A stretch of 64,000 bases of DNA from Draconibacterium mangrovi (GTDB lineage: Bacteria > Bacteroidota > Bacteroidia > Bacteroidales > Prolixibacteraceae). The translations under genes were made by a program, and so were the position numbers. Positions 34,481 through 44,058 of the stretch are shown here, piece by piece; the first letter of the stretch is position 1, and each line of letters begins with the position of its first letter. The DNA is taken from contig NZ_JAAAGB010000001.1 in assembly GCF_010586825.1 (NCBI RefSeq), positions 186,001 through 250,000 of the forward strand, read 5' to 3'. Under the pieces are notes generated by a model. It was not told the origin of the DNA, ran no database searches, and saw only the letters and a program-made list of their open reading frames with translations.

Positions 34481-35692
34481 CTAAGCTTTTACGACTTTCT
34501 TCTTTCTATGTTTTAAAAACAAGTACAAAAAAGCCAGTGAAAGAAATGCCGTAAGAATAATTACATACCGAAGCGTAGCTGCGCCGGCAAGTAAATCATC
34601 ACCAAATTTGGTAGTTTGTACATCATAGATTTTACCCAATACGGGTTGGGCAATAGCTCCTCCAAGGAATCCGATTCCTCCCATAATGGCTAATCCCAAA
34701 GCTCCGCTTGTTGGTACTTTTTCGGCAACTACCCCCAACATATTTGGCCAAAAGAATCCAATGCCCAATGCAAAAACCGTTGCTGAGGCAAATAATACAG
34801 CACCGGATGAGATGCTCATTAAATAAAGACCGATTCCGGAAAAAACAGCGGAGAACAATAATACTCCGATACCCGATAAACGGTGAACAACCGGACCAGC
34901 AACCAATCTGGCCAAAGCCATAATTGCTGAGATCCAAACCAGGATCAAAATTGCTCCAATCCCTTCACCAAATAAATTACTTACCGAGTTATTAAATAAT
35001 GCGGCAATCCACTGGTTGGTTCCTAATTCGGTGGCAGCTGTAAACAGCATGCAAAAGGCCATAAATAGAAATAATGGAGACACACATGCTTTAAGCATAT
35101 CTTTGTACGATGCACCAGCTGTAACCCTTTCTGTTTCGGGAAATTTTTGACGGAAGAATAAGAAACCGTAAACCAAAGTGGGTAATAACATTACTGCTGT
35201 TTGAATACGCCATCCGATACCTAATTCATTTAAAAAGAAAACGATGAGTCCTCCGATCACAATACCGGTCGGGAACCACATGTGAAACCGATTTAGCTTT
35301 GCCGTTTTATTGTTCGGATACAGGGCCGTGACTAATGGATTTGCTGCGGCTTCAACACTTCCGTTTGCAATACCAATAAACATGGTTGAAAAGAAAAGCG
35401 ACCAAAAACCTTGTGCAAATATGGTCCAGGTGAGGCCAATAATGTGGCAGGCGAACGCAATTGCCATAACTTTTCCGATGCCTAAAATATCAACCAGGGG
35501 ACCAAAAATTACCATGGCAAGTGTAAATCCCCAGAAGGCAGTTCCCACTATCCATCCAACCTCTGCCCCTGCAAGGTTAAATTCTTCCATCCACGGAGTT
35601 ATAAATCCACCGCGCGTTCCAAAAGAGAGGGCTGTAACTACCAGAGCCAGGCAGCTGGTGTTAAATAACAAAGACGTTCTGATTTTATTCAT
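34481..35692 (-). CDS. MFS sugar transporter (FHS/FucP-like)
   Basis: A 403-residue inner-membrane carrier with about 12 hydrophobic spans. The region NGSVEAAANPLVTALYP followed by LNRFHMWFPTGIVIGG is characteristic of the fucose/glucose-galactose:proton symporter group of the major facilitator superfamily. A basic tail (KHRKKKVVKA) ends the protein. It is the last gene of a four-gene cluster, 21 bases after a Gfo/Idh/MocA gene, and is followed by a strong terminator. It likely takes up the modified or simple sugar made by the Tat-exported enzymes upstream. Substrate is unknown. Confidence 0.85.
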   Translation of the reverse strand: MNKIRTSLLFNTSCLALVVTALSFGTRGGFITPWMEEFNLAGAEVGWIVGTAFWGFTLAMVIFGPLVDILGIGKVMAIAFACHIIGLTWTIFAQGFWSLFFSTMFIGIANGSVEAAANPLVTALYPNNKTAKLNRFHMWFPTGIVIGGLIVFFLNELGIGWRIQTAVMLLPTLVYGFLFFRQKFPETERVTAGASYKDMLKACVSPLFLFMAFCMLFTAATELGTNQWIAALFNNSVSNLFGEGIGAILILVWISAIMALARLVAGPVVHRLSGIGVLLFSAVFSGIGLYLMSISSGAVLFASATVFALGIGFFWPNMLGVVAEKVPTSGALGLAIMGGIGFLGGAIAQPVLGKIYDVQTTKFGDDLLAGAATLRYVIILTAFLSLAFLYLFLKHRKKKVVKA

Positions 35693-35713
35693 ATGCTTAG
35701 ATTTAATTAGATT

Positions 35714-37066
35714 TTACCAAAGTTCTTTTCCATATTCCCATCCTTTACGAACAGCTTCTTTAATGTATTGATCCAACTCCGGGTGGTTAGTTACCTTCAT
35801 GTTTGTTGCATCGTATTCAATTCGTGTATTAAAACGCTGTGCAAGAACACCTATTAAAGCCATTTCTGTCAGACCGGTTGCATAGTTAAAGTTCGAACCG
35901 GGCATTGGGCCATCACCTTTTATGGCATCCAGAAATTCTTTAACAGGTCCACCCTCAATACGAGGAATCGAAGGTTCGGGCATTTTGTTGTCAACCCAGT
36001 CTTCCCACTCTTCATCCGACATGATCAGCATTGCGTTATTTGGCCGGCCACCGGTAATTATACTTTGCTTTTCGCCAACCATAATCATTCCCGAAGGCGG
36101 CAATTCATCAATTCCCCATTCAGGTCTGTTTTCGGGTTTCAATCCTCCTTCGTACCATTTCAGAACTGCCGGTGGTTTATTTCCTCTTTCCGGAAATTCA
36201 AAACGGATTACTGATTTATCGGGTACAAAACCATCAGGAGAACCCGAATGAAATTCAGATTCAACAACATTGGGCATTCCCAACTCTAATGACCAGAACG
36301 GAGCATCGAGTGTATGACAGGCCCAGTCGCCTAATTCGCCATTTCCGAAATCATAAAAACCCCGCCACGAGCGGGGAACATAAACCTTGTTGTAAGGCCG
36401 AACAGCAGCAGGCCCCAGCCACAAATCCCAATCGAGACTTTCGGGAATAGTTTGCTCTGCAGGTGGGTACTGCCCTGGTTTGGTGAAGTATTTTCCTTCC
36501 CCAAATTCGGGTCCGTCAAACCAGGCAAATATTTCTTTTACCTCACCTGTTACACCTGCATCGTACCATTCTTTTACTTTTCTGATACCATCAGTTGTAT
36601 GCCCCTGATTACCCATCTGCGTGATTACATTGTAATATTCAGCTGCTTTTTTTAGTGTTCTTAGTTGCCAGACATTATGAGCCAGTGGTTTTTCAACAAA
36701 AACATGTTTTCCCAATTGCATGGCCGCCATTGCTGCCGGGAAATGACTATGATCGGGTGTTGATACCATAACCGCATCAATCTCATCAGCCATTTCGTCA
36801 AACATTTTCCGGTAATCTTTATACCGTTTGGCTTTTGGGAAAGTATTATAACCTTCAGCAGCGCTTTCGTCGTTTACATCGCACAGAGCAACAATATTTT
36901 CATTCTTGCTTTTACTCCAGTTTTCACGACCTCGCCCACCAACTCCAATTATGGCTACATTAACTTTCTGCGAAGGCGAACAGCTCAATAAGTTTGGAAT
37001 TAATGCGGTACCAACACTTATAGCAGAGGCAGACCGAAGAAACCTTCTTCTATCAATATTTCTCAT
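35714..37066 (-). CDS. Tat-exported Gfo/Idh/MocA family oxidoreductase
   Basis: A 450-residue NAD(P)-dependent sugar oxidoreductase. The N-terminus has a twin-arginine signal (DRRRFLRSA) and LLSC (Cys29) as possible lipobox. The Rossmann fold starts with VNVAIIGVGGRGRENW; the catalytic-type Lys lies in VFVEKPLAHN; the C-terminal alpha/beta domain carries WACHTLDAPFW, with the His usually near the sugar. Export of a folded, cofactor-bound enzyme by Tat is known for glucose-fructose oxidoreductase, so periplasmic oxidation or epimerisation of a sugar is plausible. It is in a row with a ThuA-like gene and another family member. Confidence 0.88.
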   Translation of the reverse strand: MRNIDRRRFLRSASAISVGTALIPNLLSCSPSQKVNVAIIGVGGRGRENWSKSKNENIVALCDVNDESAAEGYNTFPKAKRYKDYRKMFDEMADEIDAVMVSTPDHSHFPAAMAAMQLGKHVFVEKPLAHNVWQLRTLKKAAEYYNVITQMGNQGHTTDGIRKVKEWYDAGVTGEVKEIFAWFDGPEFGEGKYFTKPGQYPPAEQTIPESLDWDLWLGPAAVRPYNKVYVPRSWRGFYDFGNGELGDWACHTLDAPFWSLELGMPNVVESEFHSGSPDGFVPDKSVIRFEFPERGNKPPAVLKWYEGGLKPENRPEWGIDELPPSGMIMVGEKQSIITGGRPNNAMLIMSDEEWEDWVDNKMPEPSIPRIEGGPVKEFLDAIKGDGPMPGSNFNYATGLTEMALIGVLAQRFNTRIEYDATNMKVTNHPELDQYIKEAVRKGWEYGKELW

Positions 37067-37097
37067 TACTCACGTTTTAAAAGTTTATACTCAACTA

Positions 37098-37907
37098 CTA
37101 ATAGACAGGATTCACCCAACTTTCTTTGGGCTGGTATTTGCTTTCGCTAGCCCACCGTATTCCTCGTTTCATGATTTCCATGGCTTCCGGAACTTCGAAA
37201 TCAGCCATCACATGGCCCGAAGAGGAGAAAAAGATCCTTCCGTCGCCATAATATTTTTTATAAGCTACCGGCATAACACAGCCGTCGGCCCATGGCGCAT
37301 GACCTGCAATAAATTTTGTTGTTGAAAGCACTTTAACGTTCGGATCAACATGCATATAATATTGTTCCGAGTGTAAATCGAAATCATCAAGGCCTGCGGT
37401 TATTGGATCATCATGATCGACAATATTAACCCTGAAATCGATAACGTTCCCGGAATGTGCTACCCATTGCGAGCCAATCATAAACTGGTACTCGGTATTG
37501 TTTCTGAACGAATCATTAAGGCCACCATGCCATCCGGCAATTCCGGTTCCGTTTTCTTTAACGGCGGCTAAAAGGCCACTCTCCTGTTCCCGGGTGATTT
37601 GAGACATAGTAACGATTTGAATGATAAGATCTCTGGAGTCCATAAGATCTTTATCGAGGTATGAATCGAGCGAATTAGAAACTTCCACTTCAGCTCCTTC
37701 GGAACGCAACCATGGAACAAATACGTCAACAGACTGTTCCGGTTCGTGCCCCGGCCAGCCACCCCAAACATAAAGTACTTTTTTACCTTTTAGCGAATCT
37801 GTAGTTTGCGCCTCCGCTGCCTTTGCCATTTTTTTAGGCAGCAGGATCCCTCCGGCTCCTGCTGCTATTGTCGTTTGTACAAATTTTCTTCTGGATAAAG
37901 AATTCAT
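37098..37907 (-). CDS. Tat-exported ThuA-like protein
   Basis: A 269-residue protein with a twin-arginine signal (SRRKFVQTT) and a mature domain of the ThuA/GATase-like fold: KVLYVWGGWPGHEP, then GTGIAGWHGGLNDSF near residue 135, and HDDPITAGLDDFDLHSEQYY. ThuA proteins take part in metabolism of trehalose and related disaccharides through 3-keto intermediates together with Gfo/Idh/MocA dehydrogenases, which matches the neighbours here. It is 17 bases downstream of one such dehydrogenase and 31 upstream of another. Its chemical step is not established. Confidence 0.85.
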   Translation of the reverse strand: MNSLSRRKFVQTTIAAGAGGILLPKKMAKAAEAQTTDSLKGKKVLYVWGGWPGHEPEQSVDVFVPWLRSEGAEVEVSNSLDSYLDKDLMDSRDLIIQIVTMSQITREQESGLLAAVKENGTGIAGWHGGLNDSFRNNTEYQFMIGSQWVAHSGNVIDFRVNIVDHDDPITAGLDDFDLHSEQYYMHVDPNVKVLSTTKFIAGHAPWADGCVMPVAYKKYYGDGRIFFSSSGHVMADFEVPEAMEIMKRGIRWASESKYQPKESWVNPVY

Positions 37908-37924
37908 CTCGAATAATTTAATGG

Positions 37925-39214
37925 TTATAATTTATATCCGTTGTGATATTCCCTGTGATAATGCTTTTCTGCCTCAGGATCGTTGATAAAATACTGAGCT
38001 TCAGGAGACCATCGTACCGGACGATTTAATTCGTAGGCGATGTTTCCTAATATGCAGCATGCAACTGTTCGTTGTCCAACTTCTACCGGTGCAATAGGAT
38101 CTCGGCGTGCCCGTACTGAATTAATAAAATCTTCAACATGTCCGGCACTTCTTTCGTAAAGTCCTGCATCTTTTTCTCCCTGGTCAGGAGGCAATAACGA
38201 CTTGTCGGAAGCTGCAATTTGTCCTCTTGAAACTTCAATCCAGCCGTCTTCTCCCCAGAATTTAAGTCCTAATGTTTTCCTATCATCATACGGCTCATTT
38301 ACCATTTCTAGCCCATTATCGTATACATAAGTCAGGTAATTGGCTCCCTGGTAACCCGGAGGTATAACTTCAACCGGCCCGCTGTGATCTTTTTTCAGCG
38401 CCCACTGTCCGATATCAAAATTATGTGCACCCCAGTCGCAGGTAAAACCGCCACCTGTTTCTTTGTAATATCTCCAGCGGCCCCAACCTCTTTCTTTTAC
38501 CGGAGGGTCGATTGAAATTGGCAAAGCCAGTGCTGAATTAAAATGAATACTATGTGGCAGAGGCCCTAACCAACGGTTCCAGTCCAAATCTTCCGGAATT
38601 GGCTCTGCTGGCAAGTCATACGGATCGGGGCCCGGACCTACATAGGCCTGTACTTTTGTGAGTTTTCCGAAGGCTTCACGATGAACCATACCAACGGCAT
38701 GTTGATAATTACTGTCGGAACGTTGCTGACTTCCTGTGGCAAAAATTACATTATTACGACGCACAGCCTCGGCAACTTTTATACTTTCTTTTATTGTAAA
38801 AGTTATTGGCTTTTCCTGATAGATGTCTTTACCGGCGTTGCATGCATCAATCGCAATCATTGCATGCCAATGATCGGGTGTTGCAATTACCACTGCATCA
38901 ATATCGTTGCGATCAATAATAGGGCGGTAATCCAAAAAGGTGGTCACTTCTCCATCAGGATAATATTCCTTAACCTGTTTTTCGAACCGTTTTCTTTTAA
39001 TTCCATACACATCTGCTCCGGCTACTACCTCAACTCCTTTTATTTGTCGGAATCCGTTTAATAAGTTCATCGCTTGCTGACCAAGGCCAATAAATCCAAC
39101 ACGAATTGTGTCGTTGGCACCAGCCTTAAAACTTTGCAATAATGGCAACGCAGTTATGCCTGCGGCACCAATTGAACTGGTTTGAATAAACCTTCTTCTG
39201 GAAAAATTTGTCAT
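37925..39214 (-). CDS. Tat-exported Gfo/Idh/MocA family oxidoreductase
   Basis: First gene of the four-gene minus-strand cluster, 429 residues. It has a twin-arginine signal (SRRRFIQTS), a Rossmann start (IRVGFIGLGQQAMNLLNG), the Lys of IYQEKPITF, and the C-terminal motif DWGAHNFDIGQWAL with the conserved His. The C-terminal part ends with EYHNGYKL. It belongs to the same superfamily as the 450-residue neighbour but to a different branch, so the pair may act on two different positions or sugars. The promoter should lie in the long gap to its right, but no clear -7 box was found. Confidence 0.88.
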   Translation of the reverse strand: MTNFSRRRFIQTSSIGAAGITALPLLQSFKAGANDTIRVGFIGLGQQAMNLLNGFRQIKGVEVVAGADVYGIKRKRFEKQVKEYYPDGEVTTFLDYRPIIDRNDIDAVVIATPDHWHAMIAIDACNAGKDIYQEKPITFTIKESIKVAEAVRRNNVIFATGSQQRSDSNYQHAVGMVHREAFGKLTKVQAYVGPGPDPYDLPAEPIPEDLDWNRWLGPLPHSIHFNSALALPISIDPPVKERGWGRWRYYKETGGGFTCDWGAHNFDIGQWALKKDHSGPVEVIPPGYQGANYLTYVYDNGLEMVNEPYDDRKTLGLKFWGEDGWIEVSRGQIAASDKSLLPPDQGEKDAGLYERSAGHVEDFINSVRARRDPIAPVEVGQRTVACCILGNIAYELNRPVRWSPEAQYFINDPEAEKHYHREYHNGYKL

Positions 39215-40355
39215 AATTCAATTTTATTGTTTAGTTGTATAGATTAAATTTGCTCGAGCTGAAAAGACAGCTGGAGTAAATAATTTTAATATCGGTTTTT
39301 TGTTTAATATTAGAATTCAGGTAATGTTTCACTGGTTTTGTAACACTCATTTTTACTTGAATAAAATGGTTCATATTAGCTTTTTATCACAATGCCTTCT
39401 GAATCGATCCGATGTAAAAAGGTCACTCTATATAAGAACTAATATTAAATAGGACTGCCGCAATCATTGAACATTTGAATAACTAGAATCCACTAAGGTT
39501 GGAATCTCTTTCATATTCTCCTTATCTCCTGCAGTAAATCGCTCCAATGGGATAAATTTGCGCGAGTGGGAACTGCGAATGTTTTAAATTCCCAAGAAAT
39601 AAAAATCAACCTTTCCTAATTAAATCGATTACAAATTCCTTACTCAAAATATTACATTGCTATTTGGAACTATTTGCTTAAAATCTGAACAAAAATGGGA
39701 TCAATCCTTTTTGTGGTTTGAAAATTTCTTTCAGACTTTTATTATGCAAGATTTTGTCGTCAATAATATGACTTAGACACACAGATTTTTTTCATAAAGT
39801 AGTTTAAGTTAGGTACGTTATATAATATATTTTCTTGATTATCGATACTGTTCTGTTCTGTTCGATAATTAACAAAGGTACTACATTCTAAAATAAGTGA
39901 ATAAATAAAGAACAATGCTTTACAGCATGAAGATGATCAGTTTTAAGTAAGCGTTCATCCTTAAAATCGCCGTGGAAAATTTACCAGACTTTAACTCAAA
40001 AGCCGCATAAACCGCGTTGTGAAGTGGTATGTAAATTACCGGGAAGCAAGATTACTTTTAAGCCATTAAAACACATCAGATTGTTCTTATACGAAGTAAT
40101 TCCAACTCCCTGCAATACTTTGTGGTAAAAATTTCAGAATGGCTTACAGCATGAACTACTGATAGTTATAAAAGCCACCTCTAACCAGAAAAATTAATCA
40201 AGATGTCATGCAAGCAGAAGTAATTAAGTCTCACAATCAGTACTAGGGATTTCCCTACCTTTTGTTAGATTTTTTCCTCCTTAAAAGTAGGTTTTCACCT
40301 GTAGCAATTGCTCTTTGTCCATGGTAATTTTGTTAAAAACAAAATAAGTGAGCAA
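39215..40355. other. Long intergenic region without recognised gene
   Basis: About 1.1 kb of AT-rich sequence between divergent genes. I see no credible frame, RNA gene or strong hairpin. A short near-repeat GCTTTACAGCATGAA / GCTTACAGCATGAAC occurs at about 39917 and 40142. Promoters for both flanking operons must be here but do not match the consensus well. Confidence 0.5.
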
Positions 40356-41102
40356 ATGAGTGTAAGAACCATAAATAATCAACCATCGATATTAATACTG
40401 GCCGATTTCTCGGACGGAAGCTGGCACGCAACTTCGTTTGCCATGAAATTTCTATACAAAGAATCGCCGGTTACCATTTTACAGACATATCAGAATCCCG
40501 GCTGGGGGCACTTAATGATGCGCAAACTTAGCCATCATCTAAAAAAAATAACCCGGAATGAATTACGGGCTTTAAAAAACAGATTATTAAAGCATTTTAG
40601 CATTGAAAAACAGAAAGTGAATACCCTTTCAGTTGAAGGCGAACTTAACTCCGTTCTGAATTTCAAACCGATTATTAACGGCCAACACAACCTTGTTTTG
40701 TCTACCCATAATTCTTTCGAGGATTCGTGCAAAAGACAAAACGGATGTTTGGAGAAAATAATCGATACCGCACAACATCCTCTATTTATTCTACCCGAAA
40801 CGTTTGAAGGTGAAACTTCGAAAAAGATTCTGGTTGTAGCAAATCCCGATAAAAATCCATCGGAGCAATTATGCAGTCAGGTTCTGGAAATATGCAGAAG
40901 AACCCAGTCGAATCTGGAAATACTCTTCGTACTAAAAACGGAGAACCAAAATATAAATGCACATGTAAAATCCTACTTCCACGAATATTTTGATGAGATT
41001 GATACAAGAGTGAGCACTATTCAACAGAAAACGAAATGTAAGGGAATTAATACTTACCTGAATCATACAAGCCGCGATTTAATTGTAATTGAAAACGATT
41101 AG
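40356..41102 (+). CDS. Universal stress protein family, divergent tandem type
   Basis: The start at 40356 (MSVRTINNQPSILILADFSDGSW) is preferred over an upstream one at 40308 because the Usp fold begins right there. The 248-residue protein has two Usp-like halves: ILILADFSDGSWHATSFAMKF at the start and KKILVVANPDKNPSEQ in the second half. The usual ATP-binding GxxGxnn motif at the end of a Usp domain is not clear in either half. Usp proteins are induced under starvation and anaerobic or redox stress. It is 30 bases before a second tandem Usp gene and upstream of the V-type ATPase operon. Confidence 0.75.
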   Translation: MSVRTINNQPSILILADFSDGSWHATSFAMKFLYKESPVTILQTYQNPGWGHLMMRKLSHHLKKITRNELRALKNRLLKHFSIEKQKVNTLSVEGELNSVLNFKPIINGQHNLVLSTHNSFEDSCKRQNGCLEKIIDTAQHPLFILPETFEGETSKKILVVANPDKNPSEQLCSQVLEICRRTQSNLEILFVLKTENQNINAHVKSYFHEYFDEIDTRVSTIQQKTKCKGINTYLNHTSRDLIVIEND

Positions 41103-41132
41103 CCGGAAAGCAGTTAGATTAAAACAATAGCA

Positions 41133-42002
41133 ATGAAACAGAAAGATTACAGCATTTTGGCACTTATTTCGCCAAATAAAGAAGGAGAGACAGTTTTAAA
41201 AGAAGCATTGTACCTGCAGAATACCCTGGAGGTAAAACTTGTAATACTAAACGTGATAAAAGAGCCCGGTTTTTTTGAGCGAAATTTTCAACCCGAAGAG
41301 ACTGAATTAGCATTGAGAGAAGCAAAAGAAGAACTTTCCAATTTTGTTCAGAAAGTACTTGGTAAAGATATACCAAACAATATTGTTATTTCGGTGCGGG
41401 CCGGCGATCCGGTGGATGTTTTACTGGAAAAGTCGAAAACCGACAGTCTGGAGTTTCTGCTGATAGATAAAAGCGACACCAATTATCCGGGAGCATTAAC
41501 AAAAGAAGAAGTCGACAAATTAATTAGCCTGTCGAAATGCCCGGTATTGACGGTAAACAAAGACTTTGGTGTACCTCAAATTAAGAACATTGCTATCCCG
41601 ATCGACATTACCCAATCAACAAAAAAAAGGCTTTTATGGGCGCAGTTTCTAGCAAAAAAACACGATGCAAAAATTACGATTCTGTCGGCACTAAAAGCAA
41701 ATATTGATGTGGAAAAAAGCCTTGCTTTAAAAAATGCCCAAAAGATTCAACAACTACTACAGGATCACGACATTGAATGCGACATTAAAATACTAAAAGT
41801 GTACAATCAGGATTCGCACCAGGTTATTCTTGAATATGTAAAAGAAGAAAATCCGGAGTTGCTAATTATTCGTACGCATCAGGAATCGATATTCTCCAAT
41901 ACAAACATCGGAAAATTTGTTTCAGAAATAGTTCATGGAAGTAAGTTGCCTGTGTTTACGGTTAATTATACACCAAATCCTGTCGATTCACTTTTTCTTT
42001 AA
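41133..42002 (+). CDS. Tandem universal stress protein
   Basis: A 289-residue cytoplasmic protein with two Usp domains: YSILALISPNKEGETVLKEAL (from residue 5) and IKNIAIPIDITQSTKKRLLWA (from about residue 149). The second half ends with NTNIGKFVSEIVHGSKLPVFTV, close to the Usp pattern that ends a domain with a surface GxxS/T region. It lies 30 bases after the other Usp gene. A 283-base gap separates it from the ATPase operon, so separate transcription is likely. Confidence 0.85.
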   Translation: MKQKDYSILALISPNKEGETVLKEALYLQNTLEVKLVILNVIKEPGFFERNFQPEETELALREAKEELSNFVQKVLGKDIPNNIVISVRAGDPVDVLLEKSKTDSLEFLLIDKSDTNYPGALTKEEVDKLISLSKCPVLTVNKDFGVPQIKNIAIPIDITQSTKKRLLWAQFLAKKHDAKITILSALKANIDVEKSLALKNAQKIQQLLQDHDIECDIKILKVYNQDSHQVILEYVKEENPELLIIRTHQESIFSNTNIGKFVSEIVHGSKLPVFTVNYTPNPVDSLFL

Positions 42003-42285
42003 AAATGAGAGAAATAAGTCAAAATTATGCCAATTAATTACAAAGCTTTCACATTAACACCGAAAATATTTTTATTTCAAATGATGACAGGGAAATTAAC
42101 TTTCAATCATCGCGACAAGTAAGTTTTTTGAGAAGGAAAAACGCACAAAACTCATAGTGTCATTTTGACAACATGCCTTAATAAGTTAAGATATATTAAA
42201 ATATTACACAAATAAATATTCATGATCCCGTCATTTTTAGGAAACAAAGTATATTAAGATTTTTAGACATTCTATATAAAATAAC

Positions 42286-44058
42286 ATGAATAATAATACA
42301 ACAAGAACAGGCAAACTCATATCCATTCAGGATTCGTTGGTAAAAGCACGATTTTACGGAAATGCGATAATGGGTGAAACTGCCAATGTTATAGTAGATG
42401 GTAAATCGTTACAAGCCGAAGTATTACAAATTATTCCCGATCCGAAAAATTCGGATGCCGGAATTGTTGAAATGCAGGTGTTTGAAGATTTAACCGGTGC
42501 TCAAATTGGCGATCAGGTAGAATTTACCGGGAAGTCCTTATCTGTACTTCTGGGACCGGGGTTGCTAACCAGTATTTGGGACGGACTGCAAAATCCCTTA
42601 TACAAACTGGGCGAACAGAATGCTTACCTGGTGCCCGGCATGAAAGCTCCGGCACTTGATGAAGAAAAATTGTGGGAATTTACCCCATCGGTAGCAGTTG
42701 GCGACAAAGTAAATGGTGGCGATGCCATCGGTACCGTTCCAGAAGGACGTTTAACCCACAGCATTTTGGTACCTTTTAATTTTGGCAAATGCAAAGTGGA
42801 AAGCATTATCGAAAAAAGCGAGGTTAATATTACCGAAACCGTTGCTGTTATTTCTGATAGTCAAAACACAAAACACGAGTTAAAACTGGCATTCCGCTGG
42901 GCGGTTAAATCCCCTATTCCGTTCAAGGATCGCGCTATACCGAGTAAAACAATTTCTACCGGAGTGCGTGTTATCGATTTACTTGCGCCCGTTAGTTATG
43001 GCGGAACGGTTGGAAACCCGGGTCCTTTTGGTGCCGGAAAAACCGTATTGCAGCACTCTTTGTGTAAATATGCCCTTGCCGATATTATTATTATGGCAGC
43101 CTGCGGCGAACGTGCCGGAGAGGCTGTTGAGGTGTTTAAAGATTTTGCGGAATTGGAAGATCCGTCAACCGGCGATTCGCTGATGAACAGGATGTGTATT
43201 TTCGGGAATACCAGCTCGATGCCTGTTGCAGCGCGTGAAGCCAGTGTATTTATCGCATTAACCGTAGGCGAATATTACCGCTACCAGGGATACAATGTGG
43301 TGCTTTTGGCCGACTCAACTTCGCGCTGGGCACAGGCACTTCGTGAGCGTAGTGGACGCCAGGGAGATATTCCGGGTCCGGAGGCTTTCCCTATGGATAT
43401 TCCTGATCAGATTAAAGGGATGTACCAGCGTGCCGGTGCCGATCAGGGCACAGGCGGTTCGCTAACTTTTATCGGAACAGTTTCGCCTGCAGGTGGTAAC
43501 TTCCAGGAGCCGGTAACACAGGCAACAATGGATGCAACCGGAAGTTTCTGGGGATTGTCGCAAGACCGTGCCGATGCAAAAAAATACCCGGCAATCGATC
43601 CGCTTTCTTACACATCATCGGTGTACGACAGTTTTATTTCGTGGGACGACCGCAATAAAATGCTTCAAACGCTTTACGAAGCAAATGGTATCGATCAAAC
43701 CATCAGTACCATTGGTTTGAAAAAGGTTCCGGTGGAGAAATATGTTCTCTATCAAAAAGGACTCACCATCGATTTCTGTGTAATGCAGCAAAATGCTTTC
43801 CACAAACTGGATGCGTGTACCCGACCTGAACGCCTTATTGTTATTAACGAGGCTGTTCAGAAACTTATCGATAGTACCATCAATTTTGCGCAGGACGACA
43901 AGGAAGATGAAGAAGTAAAAGAAATGGTAAAAGCAAAATTTGATGAATTGCGCCAGTGGTGGAAAGACTGGAATTTATCTGCACAAAGCATCGACGAAAT
44001 GGCCGTTCTTCCAAAAAAAGTTGAACAATTTATTTTTCAAGAAGAGTACACACTATGA
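42286..44058 (+). CDS. atpA: V-type ATPase catalytic subunit A
   Basis: The 590-residue catalytic subunit of the V1/A1 motor. The P-loop is GPFGAGKT at 246-253 (Lys252), followed by ACGERAGE and the EAFPMDIPD region. The bulge domain specific to A subunits lies between about 115 and 190. Length is normal for the bacterial family (about 580-590). ATG at 42286 is the natural start, giving TGKLISIQDSLVKARF. Its stop overlaps the start of subunit B by four bases (ATGA), so translation is coupled. It is the first gene of a seven-gene operon; in the Chlamydia and gut Bacteroidetes operons I know, subunit E and DUF2764 come before A. Confidence 0.97.
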   Translation: MNNNTTRTGKLISIQDSLVKARFYGNAIMGETANVIVDGKSLQAEVLQIIPDPKNSDAGIVEMQVFEDLTGAQIGDQVEFTGKSLSVLLGPGLLTSIWDGLQNPLYKLGEQNAYLVPGMKAPALDEEKLWEFTPSVAVGDKVNGGDAIGTVPEGRLTHSILVPFNFGKCKVESIIEKSEVNITETVAVISDSQNTKHELKLAFRWAVKSPIPFKDRAIPSKTISTGVRVIDLLAPVSYGGTVGNPGPFGAGKTVLQHSLCKYALADIIIMAACGERAGEAVEVFKDFAELEDPSTGDSLMNRMCIFGNTSSMPVAAREASVFIALTVGEYYRYQGYNVVLLADSTSRWAQALRERSGRQGDIPGPEAFPMDIPDQIKGMYQRAGADQGTGGSLTFIGTVSPAGGNFQEPVTQATMDATGSFWGLSQDRADAKKYPAIDPLSYTSSVYDSFISWDDRNKMLQTLYEANGIDQTISTIGLKKVPVEKYVLYQKGLTIDFCVMQQNAFHKLDACTRPERLIVINEAVQKLIDSTINFAQDDKEDEEVKEMVKAKFDELRQWWKDWNLSAQSIDEMAVLPKKVEQFIFQEEYTL

